A stretch of 64,000 bases of DNA from Pithys albifrons albifrons. Taxonomy: Eukaryota > Chordata > Aves > Passeriformes > Thamnophilidae. Positions 43,416 to 55,757 of the stretch are shown piece after piece. The stretch covers positions 2,207,345 to 2,271,344 of the forward strand of contig NC_092468.1 in NCBI RefSeq assembly GCF_047495875.1, in the 5' to 3' direction. Within the stretch, counting starts at the first letter, position 1, and every line of letters starts with the position of its first letter. The notes beneath the pieces are model-generated. The model saw only the letters and a program-made list of their open reading frames with translations, was not told the origin of the DNA and did no database searches. The position numbers and the translations under genes are program-made.

Positions 43416-46319
43416 CTGTCAGGTTTTTCCATGTGTGTTTCCCCCCATTTAACGGTGTCAGTGAAGTCAGGGTTTGCTTTCCTGGATTAGCCCCCTCTCA
43501 GCAGGAACTGTGACCTGATCTAACAGCCTCTCCAGCAGTGCAGGAAACAAATCAGGGGCTGTAACTTCCTCTGTGTCCCTGGGGCTGTGCTGGGCCTGTG
43601 GTGGAGGTAAATGATGACTTTTCGTTGATGTGTTAAGGATAGAAACCTACCCAAGATGTGACCCAATGCTGTGAGTCCTGGGATGAACATGGGGAGCTCT
43701 GATATCACCTTGGCTCTTCCCAAAGTGTGATGAGCCTGCTTAGACTGAGTGTATCTCCTTGCCCTATTCCAAGGGCTCAGTGGGATGTTTAGGCACAGGA
43801 GAGGTTTCCATAGGCCGTCTGATTCATTGGCTGCAGTGGGATTTGCTGTGTGTTTACAGCTGGGAGAATATTTCCACAACTCCTGCTCCTGTCCCAGCTT
43901 CCCTGCCTGCAAAGGCCATGAGATTTTTCCTCATTGACTCAGCTGTGAAGGTGGGTGCAGGGAGATTGCTCAGGGCTGTGTTTGCACTTTGTGTTGGACA
44001 TGCTGAGCACTCAGCCTGGGATATTCAGGGCACAGGGAAGACAGCACTGTGTAGAGACCTGCCTCCCCACCTCTGCAGCAGCTTCTGCTTGGTTTGGTTT
44101 CCATCACATCCTCCTGGAAAATGTTGTACTTAGGAAGAAAGAGATTTGCCTTTTTCCCTTTGTCAAAAAGGGAAGAGTTTTCTTTAAAACCAAAAGCAAG
44201 AAACAGAATTGGAAGATTTTTCATAGAGGCTTTGTCAAAACCTCATTTTCCTTTGAGAGGGAGGAGAGAGGAAACAAAGGAAAAGCATCTAAATCATGTC
44301 ATGAGCATGATTTGTGTGTTATTTCCTTTCGCTTCCCTCTTCTCTTGCCATGTTCCCTCTGACAGAATCTCTCTTCCAGGGCCTTCTGCTTCTCTCAAAA
44401 TTGATTTGTCTGCAGCACTGGCTATTGGTTTATCAGACTCCAAGCTCTGTGTCACTCATGTGTTGACCTCTGAACTTGTAGGTGGACTCTTGCCACTGGA
44501 TTTTCTTTTAATACCCTTCTTACTGTAGCCATTTCTGTTCCTCTCTCGGGTTGCCTCTGACCAAATCAGCAGATTCATCTGTCTTGAAACCTCTTCATCA
44601 CGTGCCCTGCATTAAACTCTTAGAAGAGCTGCAGTACTGGGGACTGCTCAATGCTGACAGAGATGAGCAGACCCTTTCCTGCTCCTCCCTGCCATGATCC
44701 CATCAGCAGAAATCTTCATTTACAGAGGGATTTTCTTGGCTTCTCTCTCACAATTTCTGGCTCCCCTGTTTGTATCTGAAGTGGTGGTTTAGCAGAATTT
44801 GTTTTGACAAAAGCAAAAAGATATTTTCAGTGAATTAAAAATATGGTGATGGAAAGATGGGACAGAAATGTGGCGCTTCCTCTGCTTGAGGGGTTTGCTG
44901 TTGGTTGTCCCTGTGCTTGGGGGGATTAACTGTGTGTGCTGGAGGTCCATGTCAGACTGAATGTTAAGCTCCCAGGCTACAGCCACGCTCTTGGGAGCAG
45001 GGGAACAATAATTTATTACTGGTGGGGATGGGAGGATTACTTCGGTAATTTGTGTATTGACTCCTATTCTTTCTCATACACACACAACAAACACTACTCA
45101 TGTTATCAGGGTCTCCTGCTGCAGATATTGGAAATTAAGCATTCTTCAGGTAGTTTTCCCTCTGTTATGGTGTCTGAGATGCCTTGTGGTGAAAAGGGCA
45201 GGTCAAGTGAGGAAGGCCAGAGGTCTTGGACTTGCAAGCTCCCATCCCACCTGAGGACCTGTAGTCTCTGTGCGTTTCTCTCTGGAGTGTTTCTGGAAGT
45301 CATGGCTAATGGGTGGCCTGAATTGCTCATCATCCTCTTCCTCTCAGGGTGCCCAAAGTTGTGTGAGCACCCCAAGCAAGCAGTCTGAGTGCAGCTCTGA
45401 GTTTTTGTGCCTCCTTTCTCTGCCTGTGGAAGAAGTTTCCATGCAGTCCCTCAATGGTGTGGGGTTAGTTGGTGGCTGAAGCCACCTAAATCCATGAAGG
45501 AGTAAAAGTAAAAATGGACCTTTTGGAATTACCTTGCAAAGGTTTTCAGCTGAGTGCAGGGTGTTCCATGGCTGTTAGAAATCTGTCCTGGTTTTCTGGA
45601 GTAGATAAGGAGGCACAGAGGGCAAGTGATGGATCCCCTCTGAGGTGACACCTGGGGCTCTTTTTCAGAGATGTCACTCTTGGCAGAAATCAAGCATATG
45701 AGTAGAAGATGTGGCAAGAAACTGGAGACACATCCATCTTCTTATTCCAGGAGGGTGTTGTGCTGCAGAGACACTGGTCCTTGTCTTCACAAACAGGCTC
45801 TCTGATCTCTGCCTTTTTGCCTCCCTTGTGCTCCTCATCTGCTGCTATTTGGTCATCCCCTTTGGTTTTCTCTCTTTCCACTCCTCAAGGGTTAAAAGTC
45901 CCTGGATTAGGCTGGGCTTGCCAGTTGCATGGAGAGCATCCTGTCCTGCTCGATGAAAATGAACATGTTGAAAAGAGTTCAAAGGTGCCTGGCAGTCATT
46001 GTGGACCCACTTCCAGCTTTTGTGTGCCTTCAGAGAAGCTCCCATGCTCCTGTTCCCATTCCTACTTGTTTTGTTTAAATGGCAAAGGTGTGAGGTGAGA
46101 ATTTGATCCCTGTTTGGGAGCTGCTGCACAGGAACACTGAGGTCTTGCTTGGCATCTCCCCTAAGGTGAGCTTCCTCCCTGCTGCCTGGCCCAAGAGCAA
46201 AACCTGAAGGTTGATGTGCAGAGAGAGAGAGGGTTGAGTTTCTTCCTTCCAGGCAGCTGGAGCAGCCTGCAAAGGGTTACATCAGACAGCAAGAAAAGAG
46301 ACTCTCCAGCACTGTCGAG
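43416..46319. other. Unique sequence, no gene seen
   Basis: A-rich patches lie at 44140-44300. A short island at 45000-45070 has AATAATTTATTACTGG and GGTAATTTG. No mobile element was recognised. Minus- and plus-strand frames of 110-150 codons lack supporting signals. Confidence 0.45.
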
Positions 46320-46600
46320 TTTTTTTAACAGGCAGCCCAGACTTGTAATATCAGCACTTACTGAATTAATTTACTGTGTAACACCAGTAAAGCTCTAAGT
46401 TCTTTCGGTGAATTCCAGTTTTGAGAAAAATCAAGAAAGTAATTACTTGGTTTGGTCATTAATTACTCACTACTGGACATTTTCGAAGGTGTAGTATGAA
46501 AAGCCTGAGGCAGCTATTAAGAGTGGCTCTAATGCTATTGATCCATTTGTGCTTATCGTGAAATTTCGCTGCTTTCATGATGTTTCATTGAACTGGGGGA
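46320..46600. promoter_or_regulatory. Strong candidate conserved noncoding element abutting the giant array
   Basis: Repeat-free AT-rich sequence with TGTAATATC, TGAATTAATTTAC, AAGTAATTACTTGG, TCATTAATTACTC and AGCTATTAAGAG. It holds two near-palindromic TAATTA sites of paired homeodomain type within 100 bp. It ends about 10 bp before the G-rich minisatellite begins. Conservation is inferred from composition, not measured. Confidence 0.45.
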
Positions 46601-46956
46601 TACAGGTGTGTGGAGCCAGGGAGTGGCTCTGTGAGGGCACAGGGGGCTCTATGAGGGCATAGAGGCCTTCTGAGAGGGGACGGGGGGCTCTGTGAGAGCG
46701 TAGGAGGGCTCTGTGAGGGCATAGGGAGGATCTGTGAGGGGATGTGGGCTCTGTATCGAGATGTGGAGCGTGGTGACGGGAATGCTGGGCCCTGTGAGGC
46801 GATGGGGGGCTCTGCGAAGGGATGGGGGACTCTGTGAGGGGTTTGGGGGGGCTCTGTCAGGAAATAGGGGGCTCTGTGAGGGCATGAGGGGCTCTGTGAG
46901 AGAATAGGGGGGCTCTGTCAGGGCATAGGGAGGCTCTGTGAGGGAATAGGGGAGCA

Positions 46957-49900
46957 CTATGATGGCATAGGGGGCTTTATAAGGGCATAGGGGGGCTCTG
47001 TGAGGAAATAGAGGCGCTCTGTGAGGGAATAGGGGCGCTCTGTGAAGGAATAGAGGGGCTCTGTGAAGGAATAGGGGGGCTCTGTGAAGGAATAGGGGGG
47101 CTCTGTGAGGGAATAGGGAGGTTTATGTGGGCATAGGGGTGCTCTATGAGGGTATGGGGGTCTGTGAGGGGATGGGAGGATCTCTGAGGGCATAGGGGGT
47201 TCTGTGAAGGCATAGGGGGGCTCTCTGCTGGCATGGGAGTGCTGGAACCTGTGCAGGGATGGCGGGGTTTGTGAGGAAATAGGGGGGCTCTGTCAGGGCA
47301 TAGGGGGGTTTATTAGGGCATATGGGGGCCTTTAAGGGTATAGGGAGGTTTATGAAGGGATAGTGGGGTTTTGTGAGGAAATAGGGGGGCTCTGTGAGGG
47401 GATGGGGGACTTTGTGAGGGAATAGGGGGCTCTATGAGGGCATATGGGGCTTCTGAGAGGGGATGTGGGGCTCTGTGAGGGCATAGGGGGATTTATGTGG
47501 GCATAGGAGGGCTCTGTGAGGGAATAGGGGGGCTCTGTGAGGGAATGGGGGATGCAGTGAGGGCATTGAGGGGTTTATGAGGGCATAGGGGGGTTCTGTG
47601 AAGGCATAGGGGCGCTCTGTGAGGGGAGTGCTGGAACTTGTGAAGGGATGGGGTCTCTGAGATGGAATAGGGGGCTCTGTCAGGGCAGAGAGGGCTTCTT
47701 AGAGGGGATGGGGGGCTCTGTGAGAGTGTAGGAGGGCTCTGTGAGGGAATAGGGGGGATCTGTGAGGGGATGTGGGCTCTGAATTGGCATGTGGAGCTCA
47801 GTGAAGGGAGTGCAGGGCCCTGTGAGGCGACGGGGGGCTCTGTGAAGGGATGGGGGACTCTGTGTGGGATGGGGTGGATCTGAGAGGGCATAGGAGGGCT
47901 CTGTGAAGGCATAGGGGGGCTCATTGAGGGCATGGGAGGCTGTGTGAGGAAATAGGGGGACTCTGTGAGGGCATAAAGGGCTCTGTCAGGGCATAGGGGG
48001 CTCTGTGAGGCGAGTGCTGGAGCTTGTGAAGGGATGAGGGACTCTGTGAGGGAATAGGGGGCTCTGTGAGGGCATAGAGGGCTTCTGAGAGAGGATGGGG
48101 GGCTCTGTGAGAGCAAAGGAGGGCTCTGTGAGGGCTTAGGGGGGATCTGTGAGGGGATGTGGGCTCTGTATCGAGATGTGGAGCTCAGTGAGGGGAGTGC
48201 TGGCCCCCTGTGAGGCAATGGGGGGCTCTGTGAAGGAATGGGGGAGTCTGTGTGGGATGGGGTGGATCTGTGAGGGGTTTGGGGGGGCTCTGTGAGATCA
48301 TAGGGGGCTCTGTGAGGGCATGGAGGGCTCTGTGAGGGAAGGGGGGGCTCTATCAGGGCATAGGGAGGCTCTGTGAGGGAATAGGGGGGCTCTGTGAGGG
48401 CATAGGGGGGCTCTGTGAGGAAATAGAGGGTTCTGTGACAGAATATGGGGGCTCTGTGAGGGCATAGGGGGGTCTGTGAGGGCATGAGAGTGCTGGAACT
48501 TGTGAAGGGATGGGGGGCTTTGTGAGGGAATAGGGGGCTCTATGAGGGCATAGAGGCCTTCTGAGAGGGAATGGGGGGCTCTGTGAGAGCGTAGGAGGGC
48601 TCTGTGAGGGAATAGGGGGGATCTGTGAGGGGATGTGGGCTCTGTATCAAGATGTGGAGCTCAGTGAGGGGAGTTCTGGACCCTGTGAGGAGATGGGGGG
48701 CTCTGCGAAGGGATGAGGGAGTCTGTGTGGGATGGGGTGGATCTGTGAGGAGTTGGGGGGGAACTCTGTGAGGGGTTTGGGGGTGCTCTGTGAGAGAATA
48801 GGTGGACTCTGTGAGGGCATAATAGGGGGGCTCTGTGAGGGCATAATAGGGGGTCTCTGTGAGGGCAAAGAGGGGCTCCATGAGGGAACAGGAGGGTTCT
48901 GTGAGGGCCTGGGGTGCTGTGTGAGGAAATAGGTGGGCTCTGTCAGCTAATAGGGGGACTCTCTGAGGGGAGTGCTGGAGCTTGTGAAGGGATGAGGGAG
49001 TCTGTGAGGGAATAAGGGGGCTCTATGAGGGCATAGGGGGCTTCTGAGAGGTGATGTGGGGCTCTGTGAGAGAGTAGGAGGGCTCTGTGAGGGCATAGGG
49101 AGGCTCTGTGAGGGGATGTGGGCTCTGTATCGAGATGCAGAGCTTGGTCAGGGGAGTGCTGGGCCATGTGAGGGGACGGGGGGCTCTGCGAAGGGATGGG
49201 GGACTCTGTGTGGGATGGGGTGGATCTGTGAGGGGTTTGGGGTGGCTCTGTCAGGAAATAGGGGGCTCTGTGAGGGCATGAGGGGCTCTGCGAGAGAATA
49301 GGGGGGCTCTGTCAGGGCACAGGGAGGCTCTGTGAGGGAATAGGGGAGCACTATGATGGCATAGGGGGCTTTATAAGGGCATAGGGGGGCTCTGTGAGGA
49401 AATAGAGGCGCTCTGTGAGGGAATAGGGGGGCTCTGTGAAGGAATAGGGGGGCTCTGTGAAGGAATAGGGGGGCTCTGTGAGGCAATAGGGAGGTTTACG
49501 TGGACATTGGGGGGCTGTGTGAGGGCATAGGGGTGCTCTAGGAGGGTATGGGGGTCTGTGAGGGGATGGGAGGATCTCTGAGGGCATAGGGGGTTCCGTG
49601 AAGGCATAGGGGGGCTCTGTGCTGGCATGGGAGTGCTGGAACCTGTGCAGGGATGGCGGGGTTCGTGAGGAAATAGGGGGGCTCTTTCAGGGCATAGGGG
49701 GGTTTATGAGGGCATAGGGGGGCCCTGTAAGGGCATAGGGGGTTTTATGAAGGCATAGTGGGGTTCTGTGAGGAAATAGGGGGGCTCTGTGAGGGGATGG
49801 GGGACTTTGTGAGGGAATAGACGGCTCTATGAGGGCATATGGGGCTTCTGAGAGGGGATGGGGGGCTCTGTGAGGGCATAGGCGGGTTTATGTGGGCATA

Positions 49901-51670
49901 GGAGGGCTCTGTGAGGGAATAGGGGGGCTCTGTGAGGGAATGGGGGATGCAGTGAGGGCATAGAGGGGTTTATGAGAGCACAGAGGGGTTCTGTGAAGGC
50001 ATAGGGGCGCTCTGTGAGTGGAGTGCTGAAACCTGTGAAGGGATGGGGGGCTCTGAGAGGGAATAGGGGGCTCTATGAGGGCAGAGAGGGCTTCTGAGAG
50101 GGGATGGGTGGCTCTGTGAGAGTGTAGGAGGGCTCTGTGAGGGCATAGGGGGGATCTGTGAGGGGATGTGGGCTCTGAATCTGCATGTGGAGCTCAGTGA
50201 AGGGAGTGCAGGGCCCTGTGAGGGGATGGGGGGCTCTGTGAAGGGATGGGGGACTCTGGGGGATGGGGTGGATCTGTGAGGAGTTGGGGGGCCTCTGTGA
50301 GGGGGTTGGAGGGGCTCTGTGAGGAAATAGGGGGTTCTGTGAGGAAATAGGGGGACTCTGTGAGGGCATAGGAGGGCTCTGTGAAGGCATAGGGGGGCTC
50401 GTTGAGGGCATGGGAGGCTGTGTGAGGAAATAGGGGGGCTCTGTGAGGGCATAGGGGGCTTCTGAGAGGGGATGGGGGGCTCTGTGAGAGCGAAGGAGGG
50501 CTCTGTGAGGGCATAGGGAGGATCTGAGAGGCGATGTGGGCTCTGTATCGGGATGTGGAGCTCGGTGAGGGGAGTGCTGGCCCCCTGTGAAGCGATGGGG
50601 GGCTCTGCGAAGAGATGGGGGACTTTGTGTGTGATGGGGTGGATCTGTGAGGAGTTGGGGGGGAACTCTGTGAGGGCTTTGGGGTGGCTCTGTGAGGAAA
50701 TAGGGGGTTCTGTGAGGGCATAATAGGGGGACTCTGTGAGGGCATAATAGGCGGGCTCTGTGCGGGCATAATAGGGGGTCTGGGTGAGGGCAAAGAGGGG
50801 CTCCCTGAGGGAACAGGAGGGTTCTGTGAGGGCCTGGGGTGCTGTGTGAGGAAATAGGGGGGCTCTGTCAGGGAATAGAGGGGCTCTCTGAGGGGAGTGC
50901 TGGAGCTTGTGAAGGGATGAGTGACTCTGTGAGGGAATAGGGGGCTCTATGAGGGCACGGGGGCTTCTGAGAGGGGATGGGGGGCTCTGTGAGAGCGTAG
51001 GAGGGCTCTGTGAGGGCATAGGGAGGCTCTGTGAGGGAATAGGGGAGCACTATGATGGCATAGGGGGCTTTATAAGGGCATAGGGAGGCTCTGTGAGGGA
51101 ATAGGGGGGCTCTGTGAGGGAATAGGAGGGCTCTGTGAAGGAATAGGGGGGCTCTGTGAAGGAATAGGGGGGCTCTGTGAGGCAATAGGGAGGTTTACGT
51201 GGACATTGGGGGGCTGTGTGAGGGCATAGGGGTGCTCTATGAGGGTATGGGGGTCTGTGAGGGGATGGGAGGATCTCTGAGGGCATAGGGGGTTCCGTGA
51301 AGGCATAGGGGGGCTCTGTGCTGGCATGGGTGTGCTGGAACCTGTGCAGGGATGGCGGGCTTTGTGAGGAAATAGGGAGGCTCTGTAACGGCATAGGGGG
51401 ATTTATGAAGGCATAGGGGGGTTCTGTGAGGAAATAGGGGGGCTCTGTGAGGGATTGGGGGACTTTGTGAGGGAATAGGGTGCTCTATGAGGGCATATGG
51501 GGCTTCCGAGAGGGGATGGAGGGCTCTGTGAGGGCATAGGGGGGTTTATGTGGGCATAGGAGGGCTCTGTGAGGGAATGGGGGACACAGTGAGGGCATAG
51601 AGGGTTTATGAGAGCATAGGGGGGTTCTGTGAAGGCATAAGGGCGCTCTGTGAGGGGAGTGCTGGAACTT
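46957..51670. repeat. Kilobase-scale higher-order repeats, three copies
   Basis: A block containing the marker GTGCTGGAACCTGTGCAGG occurs with the marker at 47239, 49633 and 51332, offsets of 2394 and 1699 bp. The sequence before and after each marker is closely similar for several hundred bp. This shows segmental amplification inside the array rather than uniform unit-by-unit slippage. Confidence 0.85.
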
Positions 51671-52259
51671 GTGAAGGAATGGGGTCTCTGAGATGGAATA
51701 GGGGGCTCTATGAGGGCATAGAGGGCTTCTGAGTGGGGATGGGGGGCTCTGTGAGAGTGTAGGAGGGCTCTGTGAGGGAATAGGGGGGATCTGTGACGGG
51801 ATGTGGGCTCTGAATCGGCATGTGGAGCTCAGTGAAGGGAGTGCAGGGCCCTATGAGGGGATGGGGGGCTCTGCGAAGGGATGGGGGACTCTGGGGGATG
51901 GGGTGGATCTGTGAGGAGTTAGGGGGGCTCTGTGAGGGGGTTGGAGGGGCTCTGTGAGGAAATAGGGGGTTCTGTGAGGAAATAGGGGGACTCTGTGAGG
52001 GCATAGGAGGGCTCTGAAAGCATAGGGGGGCTCGTTGAGGGCATGGGAGGCTGTGTGAGGAAATAGGGGGGCTCTGTGAGGGCGTAGGGGGGCTCTGTGA
52101 GGGAACAGGAGGACTCTGTGAAGGCATAGGGGGGCTCTGTGAGGGCATGGGGGGCTGTGTGAAGAAATAGAGGGCTCTGTCAGGGTACAGGGGGGCTCTG
52201 TGAGGCGAGTGCTGGAACTTGTTAAAGGATGAGGGACTCTGTGAGGGAACAGGGGGCTC

Positions 52260-54121
52260 TATGAGGGCATAGAGGGCTTCTGAGAGGGGATGGGGGCTCT
52301 GTGAGAGTGAAGGAGGGCTCTGTGAGGGCATAGGGAGGATCTGTGAGGGGTGTGGGCTCTGTATCGGGATGTGGAGCGTGGTGAGGGGAGTGCTGGCCCC
52401 CTGTGAGGCGATGGGGCGCTCTGCGAAAGAATTGGGGAGTCTGTGAGGGGTTTGGGGGGGCTGTGTGAGATCACAGGGGGCTCTGTGAGGGCATGGGGGG
52501 CTCTGTGAGGGCATTGGGGGCTCTATCAGGGCATAGGGAGGCTCTGTGAGGGAATAGGGGGGCTCTGTGAGGGCATTGGGGGGCTCTGTGAGGAAATAGA
52601 GGGTTCTGTGACAGAATACGGGGGCTCTGTGAGGGCATAAAGGGGCTCTTTGAGGGCATAGGGGGGCTCTGTGAGGGCATGGAAGTGCTGGAACTTGTGA
52701 AGGGATGGGGGGCTTTGTGAGGGAATAGGGGGCTCTATGAGGGCATAGAGGCCTTCTGAGAGGGAATGGGGGGCTCTGTGAGAGCGTAGGAGGGCTCTGT
52801 GAGGGAATAGGGAGGATCTGTGAGGGGATGTGGGCTCTGTATCGAGATGTGGAGCTCAGTGAGGGAGTTCTGGACCCTGTGAGGAGATGGGGGGCTCTGC
52901 GAAGGGATGGGGGACTCTGTGGGGGATGGGGTGGATCTGTGAGGAGTTGGGGGGGAACTCTGTGAGGGGTTTGGGGGGATCTGTGAGGAAATAGGGAGTT
53001 CTGTGAGGGCATAATAGGGGGGCTCTGTGAGGGCAAAGAGGGGCTCCATGAGGGAACAGGAGGGTTCTGTGAGGGCCTGGGGTGCTGTGTGAGGAAATAG
53101 GGGGGCTCTGTCAGGGAATAGAGGGGCTCTCTGAGGGGAGTGCTGGAGCTTGTGGAGGGATGAGGGACTCTGTGAGGGAATAGGGGGCTCTATGAGGGCA
53201 TAAAGGGCTTCTGAGAGGGGATGGGGGCTCTGTGAGAGTGAAGGAGGGCTCTGTGAGGGCATAGGGAGGATCTGTGAGGGGTGTGGGCTCTGTATCGGGA
53301 TGTGGAGCGTGGTGAGGGGAGTGCTGGCCCCCTGTGAGGCGATGGGGCGCTCTGCGAAGGAATTGGGGAGTCTGTGAGGGGTTTGGGGGGGCTGTGTGAG
53401 ATCACAGGGGGCTCTGTGAGGGCATGGGGGGCTCTGTGAGGGCATTGGGGGCTCTATCAGGGCATAGGGAGGCTCTGTGAGGGAATAGGGGGGCTCTGTG
53501 AGGGCATTGGGGGGCTCTGTGAGGAAATAGAGGGTTCTGTGACAGAATACGGGGGCTCTGTGAGGGCATAAAGGGGCTCTTTGAGGGCATAGGGGGGCTC
53601 TGTGAGGGCATGGAAGTGCTGGAACTTGTGAAGGGATGGGGGGCTTTGTGAGGGAATAGGGGGCTCTATGAGGGCATAGAGGCCTTCTGAGAGGGAATGG
53701 GGGGCTCTGTGAGAGCGTAGGAGGGCTCTGTGAGGGAATAGGGAGGATCTGTGAGGGGATGTGGGCTCTGTATCGAGATGTGGAGCTCAGTGAGGGAGTT
53801 CTGGACCCTGTGAGGAGATGGGGGGCTCTGCGAAGGGATGGGGGACTCTGTGGGGGATGGGGTGGATCTGTGAGGAGTTGGGGGGGAACTCTGTGAGGGG
53901 TTTGGGGGGATCTGTGAGGAAATAGGGAGTTCTGTGAGGGCATAATAGGGGGGCTCTGTGAGGGCAAAGAGGGGCTCCATGAGGGAACAGGAGGGTTCTG
54001 TGAGGGCCTGGGGTGCTGTGTGAGGAAATAGGGGGGCTCTGTCAGGGAATAGAGGGGCTCTCTGAGGGGAGTGCTGGAGCTTGTGAAGGGATGAGGGACT
54101 CTGTGAGGGAATAGGGGGCTC
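52260..54121. repeat. 931-bp tandem duplication inside the array
   Basis: Blocks of about 52260-53190 and 53191-54121 repeat with an exact offset of 931 bp. I can see only a few base differences, for example A at 52428 versus G at 53359. Divergence from the neighbouring copies rises at both edges. It is much more similar than other repeats in the array, so it is either very recent or an assembly duplication. Confidence 0.9.
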
Positions 54122-55522
54122 TATGAGGGCATAGAGGGCTTCTGAGAGGGGATGTGGGGCTCTGTGAGAGCGTAGGAGGGCTCTGTGAGGGCATAGGGAG
54201 GATCTGTGAGGGGATGTGGGCTCTGTATCGAGATGTGGAGCTCGGTGAGGGGAGTGCTGGGCCCTGTGAGGCGATGGGGGGCTCTGCGAAGGGATGGGGG
54301 TCTCTGTGTGGGATGGGGTGGATCTATGAGGGGTTTGGGGGGGGCTCTATGAGATCATAGGGGGCTCTGTGAAGGCATGGGGGGCTCTGTGATGGAATAG
54401 GGCGGCTGTGTCAGGGCATAGGGAGTCTCTGTGAGGGAATAGGGGGGCTCTAGGAAAGCACAGGGGCTTTATAAGGGCATGGGGTGTTCTGTGAGGGCAT
54501 GAGGGGCTCTGTGAGAGAATCGGGGGGCTCTGTCAGGGCATAGGGAGGCTCTGTGAGGGAATAGGGGAGCACTATGATGGCATAGGGGGCTTTATAAGGG
54601 CATAGGTGGGCTCTGTGAGGAAATAGAGACGCTCTATGAGGGAATGGGGGGCTCTGTGAGGGAATAGGGGGGCTCTGTGAGGGAATAGGGGGTTCTGTGA
54701 GGGAACAGGGGGGTTTATGAGGGCATGCGGGGCTCTGTAAGGACATGGGGAGGGTTGAGGCATAGGGGGGTTCTGTGAGGAAATAGGGGGGCTCTGTGAG
54801 GAAATAGGGGGCTCTGTGAGGAAATAGGGGGCTCTGTGAGGGGTTGGGAGACTTTGTGATTGAATAGAGGGCTCTATGAGGGCATAGAGGGCTTTTGAGA
54901 GGGGATGGGGGGCTCTGTGAGGGCATAAAGGGGCTCTGTGAGGGCATAGAGGGCTCTGTGAGGGCATGGGGGCTCTGTAAGGAAATAGGGCGTTCTGTGA
55001 GGGAATAGGGGGTTCTGTGCGGGAATAGGGGGACTCTGTGAGGGAATATGGGGGCTCTGAGGGAATATGGGGGCTCTGAAGGAATACGGGGGCTCTGTGA
55101 GGGCATGGGTGGGGCTCTGTGAGGGCATGGGTGGGGCTCTGTGAGGGCATGGGGGGCTCTGTGAGGGCATAGGGGGGCTCTGTGAGGGCATGGGGGGCTC
55201 TGTGAGGGCATAGGGGGCTCTGTGAGGGCATGGGAGTGCTGGAACTTGTGAAGAGATGGGGGGCTTTGTGAGGGAATAGGGGGCTCTATGAGGGCATAGA
55301 GGCCTTCTGAGCGGGAATGGGGGCTCTGTGAGAGCGTAGGAGGGCTCTGTGAAGGCATAGGAGGGCTCTGTGAGGGCATAGGGAGGCTCTGTGAGGGTAG
55401 AGGTGTGTTTATGAAGGCATGGGGGGGCTCTGTGAGGTTATAGGTGGGCTCTGTGAGGGCATGAGGGGCTCTGTGAGGGAACAGGTGCGCTCTGTGTGGG
55501 AACACTGGGGCTCTGTGAGGGC

Positions 55523-55757
55523 TGCTGGTGTTGCCCTCTTGGGGGGGCAGTGGTGGCTTTTCAGAGCATCCCTTCGGGGTGGTGGTCACTGGGGATGGAC
55601 AGTTGCACCAGCCATGCTGTGCTTGGGCATGAGGAGACATCCCTGCCTTGAGCCATGTCACTGCTAAGATACAGACACCACAGGAGGGGAGGAAAAAGTA
55701 GAGCCAAGCAAAAAGACATGTCTGTGGACTTGCAGAAGGTCAGTGGCAGAAGAGATG
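55523..55757. other. Unique sequence right of the array
   Basis: Short unique flank between the array and a CR1. A minus-strand frame starting at 55661 runs through it into the array. There is no sign that it is a real coding start. Confidence 0.5.

Larger units (their letters stand above)
46611..55522. repeat. Giant G-rich minisatellite, unit about 21 bp, 8.9 kb
   Basis: The array is built almost entirely of variants of AGGGGGGCTCTGTGAGGGCAT (about 420 unit lengths). Common variants are GGAATAGGGGG, GGCATGAGG, GGAAATAGG and TTTATGAGGG. Distinct spacer units recur, such as GATGTGGGCTCTGTATCG and GTGCTGGAACTTGTG, giving higher-order structure. The plus strand is G-rich and nearly free of C runs. 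Because 21 is a multiple of three and the core has no minus-strand stop, all three minus frames stay open for long distances. The 330, 349, 442, 410 and 403 codon frames (MPSQSPP, CPHRAPL and ALTEPPY repeats) are by-products. It is bounded by an AT-rich island on the left and unique DNA on the right. Confidence 0.97.

Noticed and set aside
46611..55522. CRISPR-like array
   Set aside because: Units are contiguous variants without unique spacers, and the surroundings are clearly vertebrate.
49970..55661. Long minus-strand open frames of 330-442 codons encoding proline/serine-rich heptad peptides
   Set aside because: They follow from a 21-bp unit lacking stop codons on that strand. Alternative registers are open at the same time, and there is no promoter, splice or independent protein similarity. 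Not annotated as genes.
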